In this document: one piece after another, positions 35,150 to 43,355 of the stretch
How positions within the stretch are numbered: the first letter of the stretch is position 1
Layout: each line of letters opens with the position of its first letter
DNA from: RCIO01 sp040880025
GTDB taxonomy: Bacteria > Pseudomonadota > Alphaproteobacteria > Rhizobiales > Rhizobiaceae
Direction: 5' to 3'
DNA length: 64,000 nt
Assembly: GCA_040880025.1 (NCBI GenBank)
Contig: JBBDJD010000013.1
Span: 310,001-374,000, forward strand
Notes under the pieces: generated by a model
Seen by the model: the letters and a program-made list of their open reading frames with translations, nothing else
What the model was told of the DNA's origin: nothing
Databases searched by the model: none
Program-made: the position numbers and the translations under genes

Positions 35150-35755
35150 CTATGACGGCGCGCGCGGCGTCAGCGCGGCCAGTTCCGGGAACTTGTCGTC
35201 GAAGCGTGTGGTCCAGCGCACCAGCTTCGAGCGTCCTTTCTCCCATTGTCCGGGAAAGCGCAGCGCCAGATAGCCCAGGCAGGCGCGCACCGCGACCTGT
35301 CCCGCCGTGATCTTCTTGGGCAGCTTTGGCGGAGAAGCATTCAGCGCGTCCAGCGCCTGGACGACCTTGCTCCACTGCTTGTCCAGCCAGTCCTGGTGGA
35401 CCTTTTCCTCGGGCCGGAACCGGCGCTCATAGACATGCGCCAGAAGGCAGTCGCAAATGCCGTCGGCGAGAGCCTCCAGCGTCTCGGCCTCGGCACGCTT
35501 GGCCGCATTGCGCGGAAAGAGGGCATTGCGCGACACCCGGTTGAGATATTGCGTAATGGCGCGGCTGTCATAGACGCTGCTGCCGTCATCCGTCACGAAA
35601 ACGGGAATCTTGCCGAGCGGATTGGCGGCGAGGAAATCCGCCGACGGATTGTTGGTATCCGTAAGCACAGATTCGAATTCCACCCCGGCATAGGTTGCCG
35701 CCATGCGCACCTTGGCGCTGTAGGGGGAAGCGGGCGCGTAGAGTATCTTGGGCAT
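35150..35755 (-). CDS. Glutathione S-transferase family protein
   Basis: The 201-residue product has the thioredoxin-like domain start KILYAPASPYSAKVRMAATY, the cis-Pro and glutathione-binding segment NPLGKIPVFVTDDGSSVYDSRAI and a helical C-terminal domain. Ser in SPYS occupies the usual catalytic loop. It is not close in sequence to the GST-like protein at 22637. Its 3' end is 13 bp from the terminator of the convergent barrel gene. Confidence 0.87.
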   Translation of the reverse strand: MPKILYAPASPYSAKVRMAATYAGVEFESVLTDTNNPSADFLAANPLGKIPVFVTDDGSSVYDSRAITQYLNRVSRNALFPRNAAKRAEAETLEALADGICDCLLAHVYERRFRPEEKVHQDWLDKQWSKVVQALDALNASPPKLPKKITAGQVAVRACLGYLALRFPGQWEKGRSKLVRWTTRFDDKFPELAALTPRAPS

Positions 35756-35806
35756 GATGAGTATCCTGCGGCTGTTGTCATTTCGTCGGTGGCGCGATGG
35801 ATGGTG

Positions 35807-36499
35807 CTAAGGCGCTTGCGGGACGGCCAGACTGGTGGCGCGGCAGCCGCGCGCGTCGACTTCCCCGCATTCGCGGAACGAGAGTTCCTTGGTCAGGCAT
35901 ATCCGCACTTCCGCCAGCCGTCCCGACTTGCAACTCACCGCGATGCCGTCCGCCTCGAGCCCCGGATTGGCGGCGATGAAGGCAGCCTCGGCTGCCTGAG
36001 CCGACGTTTCGGCGGGCTCGACCGCATCGGAAAACGCGGATGGAATCGTTATCCGCTCGAACGCTTCGCGCGTCGCTTCCAGATAGGCCGCTTGCGACAG
36101 TCCCGTGCAGCTTCCGTGCTTGCGCCACTGATGGCCGATGAGACCGGCGGAAGGCATGATGTCGATGATCGTGTCGACCAGCCCGTCCGGCACCCGGTCC
36201 GGTTCGCCGGTCTGGCAATACTCTGGATAGCCGCTCGAAAATTGCGGCCACAGCCCGTGCGCGATGAAGCCGTAGTCGCGTTCCGCGCCGCATTGCCGGC
36301 GGTTTGCGGTCTCCCCCTCCGCCGCGCAATAGCTGGGCGACCAGGACAGCGACATGACGTAGAAATCGAAGCCTGTCCCCCGCGCGGCGGCCGAGCTGTC
36401 TGGTTGCCCGTTCGCGGCCGTCGCGTGCAAGCCCGCAAGCAACAGGCCGGCAAGAACCGGTGCCGCTATGGCGCAATGGCGCGTGAAGCCGGTCGGCAC
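35807..36499 (-). CDS. Exported ribonuclease T2
   Basis: RNase T2 enzymes are secreted or periplasmic endoribonucleases acting at any base. The 230-residue product has a signal peptide (residues about 9-30) and both catalytic blocks: FIAHGLWPQ with His81, and HQWRKHGSC with His128 and Glu-to-Gln at the position of the usual Glu (family pattern HEWxKHG). This Glu-to-Gln change may lower activity, though the two His residues and Lys are intact. Start is a GTG at 36499, three bases after the upstream gene's stop, so it is coupled to the small exported protein. Confidence 0.88.
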   Translation of the reverse strand: MPTGFTRHCAIAAPVLAGLLLAGLHATAANGQPDSSAAARGTGFDFYVMSLSWSPSYCAAEGETANRRQCGAERDYGFIAHGLWPQFSSGYPEYCQTGEPDRVPDGLVDTIIDIMPSAGLIGHQWRKHGSCTGLSQAAYLEATREAFERITIPSAFSDAVEPAETSAQAAEAAFIAANPGLEADGIAVSCKSGRLAEVRICLTKELSFRECGEVDARGCRATSLAVPQAP

Positions 36500-36502
36500 G
36501 GC

Positions 36503-36940
36503 CTATTGCAGCACGCGGCAGTGGCCGCCATAGACCAGCCAGCGGTCGAAGCCGGATATGCAGAATTCGACATTGGAGCCGATGCCCGCGAAGCCCATCG
36601 GGCGCTCGATCAGGTACCACATCGAGCGCCGCTGCCCGTCCGAGAGATCGACGGAACCATGGCAATAACGCCGCGAGATCGGGTGCCGCTCGCTTTTTGG
36701 CAGATAGCGGTTCTCACCGAGCCGGGCATAGCCGATGATCTCGACGTCAGGCAGGTTGGGAACGTGCCGCACCTGGTACCGGAATCGCTGCGAAATCCGC
36801 GCCAGTACCCGCTGGTCGGCGCAGGCGCCGGGGTCCGATACATCCACCCCGTAGACCAGATCGGCCGCCTGCGCGCCCGTCGTCGCAGCGCTGATCCCCG
36901 CGAGTGCGGCGACGATCAGGGCAGCATGCAGATGTCTCAT
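36503..36940 (-). CDS. Small exported protein of unknown function
   Basis: The 145-residue product has a signal peptide (about residues 5-25, cleavage after AQA) and then a mature domain with paired Cys residues and segments QVRHVPNLPDVEIIGYARLG and RRYCHGSVDLSDGQRRSMWY. I do not recognise the family. It is directly upstream of the RNase T2 gene (three bases), which suggests a linked function or partner role. ATG 36940 has GGAG upstream. Confidence 0.75.
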   Translation of the reverse strand: MRHLHAALIVAALAGISAATTGAQAADLVYGVDVSDPGACADQRVLARISQRFRYQVRHVPNLPDVEIIGYARLGENRYLPKSERHPISRRYCHGSVDLSDGQRRSMWYLIERPMGFAGIGSNVEFCISGFDRWLVYGGHCRVLQ

Positions 36941-37160
36941 CGGGGTCTCCAGGGCACGGGCCGGCAGTCTTTGAACGAGGTGGCAGTCTGGTCAATGGGT
37001 GACCCTCGGTCAAGCACGCTTGCGCGAGCCCACAACGTTCATTGCACGCGCCGTTCGTATGTCATTTCTTGCAGCTTTGGCTCAAATGCCGATCTGCTGA
37101 TTAATCCGCTCCCAACGCAAACCCGTTACCGTGGCGTTGCATGGTCTGGTGGGAAGCCGA

Positions 37161-37475
37161 ATGAATCTCGACGAACCGGAAAAGATCGGACGCTGTCGAA
37201 TCCGCGTTCGCATCCGCGCGCGGGGCCGCGAATTCAGCGGCTACGTCGTCCAGCTCTTCGAGGATGGCGTCGAATTGCTCACCGACCAGGTCGAAGGCAT
37301 CTGGACCGGCGATCAGGTTGAGGTGATCGGAGACCGGTTCGGTCCAATCGCGGGCACCGCGCGCTGGCGCATTCCGCGGCGGCTGGGCGTCAAATACCGC
37401 GACCTTGCGGAATCGGAGGCCAGCCTGCGCGATCTCTGGCGTTTTTCGCCCGCGCCCGGGCGGGCGCAACGCTGA
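37161..37475 (+). CDS. PilZ-like domain protein with degenerate ligand motif
   Basis: The 104-residue product matches the PilZ-like protein at 37572 in arrangement: RCRIRVRIRARGREFSGYVV, GIWTGDQVEVIGDRFGPIAG and TARWRIPRRLGVKYRD. PilZ domains bind cyclic di-GMP through RxxxR and (D/N)xSxxG motifs. Here the second motif reads QLFEDG, and the first is not clear, so binding is doubtful. The start is taken as ATG 37161. Confidence 0.7.
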   Translation: MNLDEPEKIGRCRIRVRIRARGREFSGYVVQLFEDGVELLTDQVEGIWTGDQVEVIGDRFGPIAGTARWRIPRRLGVKYRDLAESEASLRDLWRFSPAPGRAQR

Positions 37476-37571
37476 GCCCGTCCATCACATCTGATGCTGG
37501 CAGGGCCCGCCCGCGTTAACCGGCTGCCAATCCATCGATGATATCTGCGTCGTGATCTGTGAGGGACGGTC

Positions 37572-37877
37572 ATGGCCGGGAACATGAGGCGGGCAGACAG
37601 GCACCGGTGCAAGATGCGTGTGCGCATCCACGCGCGCGGTCGCGTGTATACCGGATTTGTACTCAACATCTCCAGGGGCGGCATGCGCCTGACGACGGAC
37701 GTGATCGCGGAGATCTGGACCGGCGACGATATCGAGGTGGTAAGCTCCGAACTGGGCGCGATGACTGGCGTTGCGCGTTGGCGCGCGCCGGGCGAGCTCG
37801 GTATCCGCTTCCACAATTCGGCATACAACGAGGGCAACTTCCAGGTGTTGTGGCGGCGCCTGCAGCAACAGGGATGA
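37572..37877 (+). CDS. PilZ domain protein
   Basis: The 101-residue product has a more complete cyclic di-GMP site than its neighbour: RRADR (RxxxR) at residues 6-10 and NISRGG (NxSxxG) at about 32-37, followed by MRLTTDVIAEIWTGDDIEVV and GVARWRAPGELGIRF. It is a tandem paralogue of the gene at 37161-37475, 96 bp downstream. Together they form a small c-di-GMP-effector-like pair. No partner domain is present. Confidence 0.82.
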   Translation: MAGNMRRADRHRCKMRVRIHARGRVYTGFVLNISRGGMRLTTDVIAEIWTGDDIEVVSSELGAMTGVARWRAPGELGIRFHNSAYNEGNFQVLWRRLQQQG

Positions 37878-37959
37878 AGCTGGCGAGCGACGCCCTGCAC
37901 TCGTGTTATCCGGATCGCTGACCCTATTGCCGGCTCCTGGCTTCGGCTAAAACCGGCGC

Positions 37960-40071
37960 ATGAACACCCACGCCAATATCCGCATCGGCCATTCGGCCTG
38001 CCCGCATGACTGCCCGTCCACCTGCGCGCTCGACGTCGAGGTGCTGGACGGCGGCCGCATCGGCCGCCTCCACGGCGCCAAGGACAACAGCTACACGGCC
38101 GGCGTTATCTGCGCCAAGGTCGCGCGCTACGCCGAGCGCATCCACCATCCCGACCGTCTGCTGAAGCCGCTGGTCCGTTCCGGCGCCAAGGGCGAGGGGC
38201 AGTGGAAGGAGGCGAGCTGGGACGCCGCGCTCGATCTGGTGGCTGAAAAGTTCATCGCCGCGGAGGAAAAGCACGGCTCCGAATCCGTCTGGCCTTATTT
38301 CTACGCCGGCACGATGGGGTTGGTGCAGCGCGATTCGATAGAACGGCTGCGCCACGCCAAAAAATATTCGGGGTTCTTCGACACTATTTGCACCAATCTC
38401 GCCTGGACAGGTTGGATGATGGGCGCCGGCAAGCTGGCTGGCGCCGATCCGCGCGAGATGGCGAAGTCGGACTGCGTCGTCATCTGGGGCACCAACGCCG
38501 TCGTCACCCAGGTCAATGTGATGACCCACGCGGTCAAGGCCCGCAAGGAACGCGGAGCCAGGATCGTCGTCATCGACATCTATGACAACGCAACGGTCAA
38601 GCAGGCCGACATGGGCCTTGTGCTGAAGCCCGGCACCGACGGCGCGCTCGCCTGCGCGGCAATGCATGTGCTGTTCCGCGACGGTCTCGCCGACCGCGCC
38701 TGGCTGGCAAAATACACCGACGACCCGAAGGGGCTCGAAGCACACCTCGCCACCCGCACGCCGGAATGGGCTTCCGCCATCACCGGGCTTTCCGTCGAAG
38801 AGATCGAGGCCTTCGCCCGCCTCGTCGGCACGACGAAAAAGACCTATTTCCGCCTCGGCTACGGTTTCGCGCGCCAGCGCAACGGCGCGGCCAACATGCA
38901 CGCCGCGCTGTCGCTCGCCGCCGTCACCGGCTGCTGGCAGCATGAGGGCGGCGGCGCTTTCCACTCCAATTCAGGCATACTGAAACTGGACAACGAGTTG
39001 CTGAAGGGCGCGCGACTGCGCGACCCGAAAATCCGCTTTCTCGACCAGTCGCGCATCGGCCCGGTGCTGACCGGCGCGCCCGACGCGCTCTATGGCGGCC
39101 CGCCGGTGACGGCGATGCTGATCCAGAACACCAACCCGGCCAATGTCGCTCCCGAGCAGCGGCTGGTGAGAAGGGGCTTCCAGCGCGAGGACCTGTTCAC
39201 CTGCGTGCACGAGCAGTTCATGACCGACACGGCCAGGCTTGCCGATGTGGTGCTGCCGGCCACGATGTTTCTGGAGCATGATGATATCTACAAGGGCGGC
39301 GGCAACCAGCACATTACGCTTGGACCGAAGCTCGTCGATCCGCCGGAGGGGCCGCGCACCAACCTCTACGTCATCGAGGAACTGGCGAGGCGTCTCGGCG
39401 TCTCCGACAAACCCGGCTTCGGCATGAGCGAGCGCGAGCATATCGACATCATGCTGGCGAGCCGCGATCTCGGCACCTTCGACACCTTCCGCGAGGAACG
39501 CTGGGCCGATCTGCAGCCGCCATTCGAGGAGGCGCATTTCGTCAACGGTTTCGGCCATCCGGACGGCAAATATCGCTTCCGGCCGGACTGGACGGGCACG
39601 CCGGCGCCCGGCAAACCGCCGATGTCGATGGGCGCGCAGGGCAATTGGTCAGCACTTCCCGAATTCCCGGATCATGTCGAGCTGATCGAGGTCGCCGACG
39701 CCGCGCATCCGTTCCGCCTCGCCACATCGCCGGCGCGAAACTTCCTCAATTCCAGCTTCACAGAGACGCCCGGCTCGCAAAAGCGCGAGGGCCGGCCGGA
39801 ACTGCGGATACATCCCGACGACGCGGCCACGATCGGCATCGCCGAAGGCGACCGCGTCGAGATCGGCAATGCGCGGGGTGAAGTGGTCCTCCACGCGAGA
39901 CTGTTCGACGGATTGCGCCGCGGCGTGGTCATCGCCGAGGGCATCTGGCCGAATTCGGCGCATGAGCGCGGCGAGGGCATCAACGTTCTCACCGGCTCCG
40001 ACGCCGCCGCGCCCTACGGCGGCGCAGCCTTCCACGACACCAAGGTTTGGATGCGGGTACCCGCTGGATGA
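37960..40071 (+). CDS. Molybdopterin-dependent oxidoreductase
   Basis: The 703-residue product is a DMSO-reductase-family enzyme. It starts with a 4Fe-4S cluster site CPHDCPSTC and a fourth Cys in GVICAK, then molybdopterin-binding segments (AWTGWMMGAGKLAG, NTNPANVAPE, DVVLPATMFLEHDD) and a C-terminal molydopterin dinucleotide-binding domain (RLATSPARNFLNSSF, ELRIHPDDAATIG). The electron acceptor and substrate are not predictable. No Tat signal is visible, so it is probably cytoplasmic. moaD and moaE are elsewhere in the window, and the acetyltransferase gene overlaps its stop. Confidence 0.9.
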   Translation: MNTHANIRIGHSACPHDCPSTCALDVEVLDGGRIGRLHGAKDNSYTAGVICAKVARYAERIHHPDRLLKPLVRSGAKGEGQWKEASWDAALDLVAEKFIAAEEKHGSESVWPYFYAGTMGLVQRDSIERLRHAKKYSGFFDTICTNLAWTGWMMGAGKLAGADPREMAKSDCVVIWGTNAVVTQVNVMTHAVKARKERGARIVVIDIYDNATVKQADMGLVLKPGTDGALACAAMHVLFRDGLADRAWLAKYTDDPKGLEAHLATRTPEWASAITGLSVEEIEAFARLVGTTKKTYFRLGYGFARQRNGAANMHAALSLAAVTGCWQHEGGGAFHSNSGILKLDNELLKGARLRDPKIRFLDQSRIGPVLTGAPDALYGGPPVTAMLIQNTNPANVAPEQRLVRRGFQREDLFTCVHEQFMTDTARLADVVLPATMFLEHDDIYKGGGNQHITLGPKLVDPPEGPRTNLYVIEELARRLGVSDKPGFGMSEREHIDIMLASRDLGTFDTFREERWADLQPPFEEAHFVNGFGHPDGKYRFRPDWTGTPAPGKPPMSMGAQGNWSALPEFPDHVELIEVADAAHPFRLATSPARNFLNSSFTETPGSQKREGRPELRIHPDDAATIGIAEGDRVEIGNARGEVVLHARLFDGLRRGVVIAEGIWPNSAHERGEGINVLTGSDAAAPYGGAAFHDTKVWMRVPAG

Positions 40072-40559
40072 TCCGACTGCTTGGTTCGGACGATGTTGAG
40101 GTCTTCAGGCGCATCCGGCTCGAGGCGCTTCGCGCCGAGCCGGCGGCCTTTGCCAGCAGCGCCGAAGATTGGGAGCAGCTTGCGGATGAGGAATGGCTCC
40201 GCCGCCTGACCGACAATCCGGTCTTTGTCGCTTTCCATGACGGCGAGCCGGTCGGCATCATGGGTCTGATGCGGGAGCGTTCCAGCAGGATGGCTCACCG
40301 TGCGACAATCATCATGGTCTATCTGCGCGCAAACCTGCGCGGCGGCGGCCTCGCCAAAGCGCTCCTGGAAGCGCTTGCCGACCATGCCCGCGGTAACGGC
40401 ATCCTGCAGCTGGAGCTGTCGGCCAACGCCGACAACCCGGCGGCCCTGCGCTTCTACCGGCGCGATGGTTTCGTAGAGATCGGCCGCATCCCCGCCGGGT
40501 TTCTCCACCAGGGCAAGGAGATCGACGAGATCATGATGGCGCGCCGTATCGACAGGTGA
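40068..40559 (+). CDS. GNAT family N-acetyltransferase
   Basis: The 163-residue product has the GNAT fold: IRLLGSDDVEVFRRIRLEAL, the acetyl-CoA segment VYLRANLRGGGLAKALLEAL (Q/R-x-x-G-x-A pattern) and LELSANADNPAALRFYRRDG. ATG 40068 overlaps the stop of the molybdopterin oxidoreductase by four bases, so the pair is coupled; any functional link is unknown. The frame is open to 40047 but the fold starts at MIRLL. Confidence 0.87.
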   Translation: MIRLLGSDDVEVFRRIRLEALRAEPAAFASSAEDWEQLADEEWLRRLTDNPVFVAFHDGEPVGIMGLMRERSSRMAHRATIIMVYLRANLRGGGLAKALLEALADHARGNGILQLELSANADNPAALRFYRRDGFVEIGRIPAGFLHQGKEIDEIMMARRIDR

Positions 40560-40585
40560 GCCTCGGATCGGAAGGGCTCGCAGCG

Positions 40586-41668
40586 CTACGGCGTCGTCGC
40601 CCTATCGCGCGGCGGCGCGGTCGAGCCTCTGACGACGAGTTCCACGTCCAGCGTTTCGCGCACCGTCTCGCCCCGGTTGTCGAGGATCGCGCGCACCGCC
40701 CGGCGGCCGATCTCGGCGATCGGTTGCTGGACCGTGGTCAGCGGCGGTTTCGTTTTTGCGCTCTCCGGCACGCCGTCGAAACCGACGATCGAGACGTCCC
40801 CGGGCACGGCCAGCGCGTGCTGGCGCAGCCAGTCCATCGCCAGGAAGGCGATCACGTCGGATTGAGCCAGGATCGCGGTCGGCGGGGAGGGCGCGGCGTA
40901 AATCTCGTCGAGCGCCGCATAAACAGTTTCCCGGTCGCTCCACGTCTCGAAAACCGGCGCGGAATTGGGGTCGATCCCGTGCTCCTTCAGCGCCTGCCGG
41001 TAACCGGTCACGCGATCGCGCGTATCCAGATAGGTCGTTTCCTCGATGCGTTCCGGCGTCGCCAGTCCGAAACCGTCTTCGGAGAACTCCATCGCCAGGA
41101 TTGCAAACTGGCGGTGGCCGAGTTCGGCCAGATGCGCCGCCGCTGCCCGCGCTCCGGCTATGTTGTCGATGTCGATGGAGGGGATCGATTTATCGTCGCC
41201 ATGGTCGAGCGCAACGAACGGCAATTGCCGTTGCAGCGATTGGGCGATCAGCGGCTCGGCCCCGTGCAGGCAAAACAGGATGAAGCCATCGACGACGGCG
41301 CTCCGCATGTTCCAGGCGAGCTGTTCCCCGCTCGCCGCGCAAATCAGCGATACGCCGATGCCGTTGGCGTCGCATTCCTCGGCGATGCTGGTCATGAGGA
41401 CCCGCTCATAGGGATCGGTGAAGAAGGTGGCGAGCGGCTGCATCGTCGCCACGCCGATGGCGTTGACCTTGCCTGCGCTGAGCAGCCGTCCCTTCGGGTC
41501 TGGGCCGTGATAGCCGATCGTTGCCGCCGCTTTCAGCACGCGTTCGCGCACTTCCTCGCGCACGATGCCGGGCCGGTTGAACACGTTCGATGCCGTACCC
41601 TTCGACACGCCTGCTACGCGGGCCACATCCGCCAGCGTGGCGGACTTTTCAGTTTTGATGCTCGCCAT
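40586..41668 (-). CDS. LacI family transcriptional regulator
   Basis: The 360-residue product has a LacI-type DNA-binding domain (ATLADVARVAGVSKGTASNVFNRPG, followed by the hinge REEVRERVLKAAATIGY) and a periplasmic-binding-like effector domain. Its N-terminal location and start ATG 41668 are clear. Three TTGAACCGGTTCAA-type sites lie between it and the divergent DUF1127 gene, the usual palindromic form of LacI-family operators. The effector (a sugar-like ligand) cannot be read from sequence. Confidence 0.92.
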   Translation of the reverse strand: MASIKTEKSATLADVARVAGVSKGTASNVFNRPGIVREEVRERVLKAAATIGYHGPDPKGRLLSAGKVNAIGVATMQPLATFFTDPYERVLMTSIAEECDANGIGVSLICAASGEQLAWNMRSAVVDGFILFCLHGAEPLIAQSLQRQLPFVALDHGDDKSIPSIDIDNIAGARAAAAHLAELGHRQFAILAMEFSEDGFGLATPERIEETTYLDTRDRVTGYRQALKEHGIDPNSAPVFETWSDRETVYAALDEIYAAPSPPTAILAQSDVIAFLAMDWLRQHALAVPGDVSIVGFDGVPESAKTKPPLTTVQQPIAEIGRRAVRAILDNRGETVRETLDVELVVRGSTAPPRDRATTP

Positions 41669-41712
41669 GTTGCCTCATCGCCGATCGCCTGGACTCCGAA
41701 ATAACATACTTG

Positions 41713-41726
41713 TTGAACCGGTTCAA
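41713..41726. promoter_or_regulatory. LacI-family operator O1
   Basis: A perfect 14-base palindrome TTGAACCGGTTCAA, lying upstream of the -35 box of the DUF1127 promoter and 44 bases from the lacI start codon, so it may also control lacI. Confidence 0.85.
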
Positions 41727-41733
41727 ATTTTCC

Positions 41734-41761
41734 TTGACTCTGCCGCCGGTGGCCATATGAT
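41734..41761 (+). promoter_or_regulatory. Sigma70-type promoter of the DUF1127 gene
   Basis: The -35 box TTGACT (41734-41739) and -10 box TATGAT (41756-41761) are separated by 16 bases. The transcription start would fall near 41768, inside operator O2, so a bound repressor would block initiation. Confidence 0.75.
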
Positions 41762-41774
41762 TGAACCGGTTCAA
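41761..41774. promoter_or_regulatory. LacI-family operator O2
   Basis: A second perfect TTGAACCGGTTCAA, centred 48 bases from O1 and overlapping the last base of the -10 box and the predicted transcription start. Confidence 0.87.
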
Positions 41775-41792
41775 TACTAGCGAATGGCGTGA

Positions 41793-41806
41793 TTGAACCG
41801 GTAAAA
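41793..41806. promoter_or_regulatory. LacI-family operator-like site O3 (imperfect)
   Basis: The left ten bases (TTGAACCGGT) match the operator and the right end reads AAAA, so 12 of 14 positions match. It is centred 32 bases after O2, between the promoter and the ribosome-binding site. Confidence 0.6.
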
Positions 41807-41830
41807 ATCGTTGCATGAAGGAGATACCCG

Positions 41831-42094
41831 ATGACTGCGATCGAGCTTTCAAGGGAATTCGAGACGAAGCGTATCCGCTACGATTTTTTCGGCGCGCTGC
41901 AGGCCGGTTGGCGGGCCTTCGTCGCTCACCGCAGGGAGCGCAGCACCGTCATCGCGCTTGCCCGTTTGTCTCCGCGCATGCTCCGCGACATGGGGATTGA
42001 TCCCGAACGGGTCTATGAAGCGGTTGATGGAAGCTGGGACGAGATCGACCCTCACCGGCTTGTTCGCATCCTACCGAACCACGAACGCGTCTGA
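41831..42094 (+). CDS. DUF1127 domain protein
   Basis: The 87-residue product has a DUF1127-type C-terminal region with an Arg-rich helical stretch (LARLSPRMLRDMGIDPERVYEAV) typical of small alphaproteobacterial proteins that influence phosphate, carbon or RNA metabolism. ATG 41831 has AAGGAG upstream. It is divergent from the LacI gene and its promoter overlaps operator O2, so it is probably repressed by that regulator. Confidence 0.85.
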   Translation: MTAIELSREFETKRIRYDFFGALQAGWRAFVAHRRERSTVIALARLSPRMLRDMGIDPERVYEAVDGSWDEIDPHRLVRILPNHERV

Positions 42095-42123
42095 CATGTG
42101 GTCTCGGCCTGGGCGGTAAGCGC

Positions 42124-42540
42124 CTACCGCTTCCTTGCGTGGTACGTCAAAGCCATGCCGATACAGTGCCTTAGCGCATCGGCATGAATCGGTTTGTCAG
42201 CCCTGAACAGCAGCGCGCGCGTGCCCTCGAAATCGAACACGCCCGGATAATGTGTCTCGAATTGCCGCGTCAGGTCGGTCTGGCAATGGACGAACAGCGC
42301 GTAGTCGTGATGAGGCGACCTCGGCACGCCGAGCCTGATCGTGCTGCCGCTCTTTGTCTCCGGCGTCAGATAGGACGGCTGTCCCCATTTCAGCGTTTCC
42401 TCGATTCGCCCCACGGCTTGGTGGGTCGCCGCCGCCTCGAAGATCAGTGAACGCAATGCCAGCAATCCGTCGCGCGCCGCCACCGGCAGGGCGTCGAAAG
42501 CCTGCTCGACGTTGGGGTCTGCAAACCGGAGTTTCACCAT
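42124..42540 (-). CDS. DUF1801 domain protein
   Basis: The 138-residue product fits the DUF1801 family: LLALRSLIFEAAATHQAVGR, ETLKWGQPSYLTPETKSGST and LFVHCQTDLTRQFETHYPG. It is the third DUF1801-type protein in the window and is divergent in sequence from the two in the ArsR operon. It follows the DUF1127 gene convergently. Confidence 0.78.
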   Translation of the reverse strand: MVKLRFADPNVEQAFDALPVAARDGLLALRSLIFEAAATHQAVGRIEETLKWGQPSYLTPETKSGSTIRLGVPRSPHHDYALFVHCQTDLTRQFETHYPGVFDFEGTRALLFRADKPIHADALRHCIGMALTYHARKR

Positions 42541-42626
42541 GAGATTGTCCCGCCAATCGCCGGGGATGTTGCGGGAGAGGGCACTGATGCGTCAACGCGC
42601 GCCGCGCACGTTCCTGCCATCAGGTG

Positions 42627-43334
42627 TCAGGGCGTGAACCGCGCCAGCGATTCAATGTCCACGATGCCGGTGTCCGGCGCCGGCGACAGCAGCCAGTTGT
42701 CGGTGCTGGCCCTGTCGACGCGCAGCCCGTCGAAAACGGCCCGGTCGCCATGCATCGTGACCTTGCCTTCCGCGATCATGCGCAGGGCGATCGGATAAAG
42801 ATGGTGTTCGGCGTTCAGCACCCGCGCGGCCAGCGTCTCCTCGCTGTCGTCGGGCAGCACCGGCACGGCCGTCTGCGCGATCACCGGGCCGGCGTCGATC
42901 GCCGGCGTGACGAAATGCACCGTGCAGCCGTGGACGCGCACGCCGGCTTCCAGCGCCTGGCGATGCGTATTGAGCCCCCGGAACAGCGGCAGCAGCGACG
43001 GATGGATGTTGATGACCCGCCCGCTCCACTTGCGCACGAAGCCGGGCGTGAGACGGCGCATGTAGCCGGCAAGGCAGACCAGCTCCGCGCCAAGCTCCTC
43101 CAGCGCGTCGTCGATCGCGCCGTCATGCAGGTCGCTGGAGGCATGGTCGGAGCGCGCCACGACGCGCGTTGCAATGCCGGCGCGCGCCGCGAATTCCAGC
43201 CCCGGCGCATCCGCCTTGTCGGACAGAACGCCTTCGATCTTTGCGGGAAAACCGGTGTCGCGCGAGGCCTCGACAAGGGCTGCCATGTTGGAGCCGCGGC
43301 CCGAGATCATGATGACGGTGCGTTTCGGCTCCAT
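42627..43334 (-). CDS. purN: Phosphoribosylglycinamide formyltransferase
   Basis: PurN transfers a formyl group from 10-formyl-tetrahydrofolate to GAR in purine synthesis. The 235-residue product shows MISGRGSNMAAL, NIHPSLLPLF with the catalytic Asn-His pair, and DAGPVIAQ with the catalytic Asp. It is 21 bp downstream of purM, the usual purM-purN order, with both on the minus strand. Confidence 0.95.
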   Translation of the reverse strand: MEPKRTVIMISGRGSNMAALVEASRDTGFPAKIEGVLSDKADAPGLEFAARAGIATRVVARSDHASSDLHDGAIDDALEELGAELVCLAGYMRRLTPGFVRKWSGRVINIHPSLLPLFRGLNTHRQALEAGVRVHGCTVHFVTPAIDAGPVIAQTAVPVLPDDSEETLAARVLNAEHHLYPIALRMIAEGKVTMHGDRAVFDGLRVDRASTDNWLLSPAPDTGIVDIESLARFTP

Positions 43335-43355
43335 GACTGCTACCCAAACCGGCTT

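Noticed and set aside
35246..37321. 691-codon plus-strand open frame across GST, RNase T2 and the small exported gene
   Set aside because: It spans three clear minus-strand genes and an intergenic region, so it cannot be a real gene.
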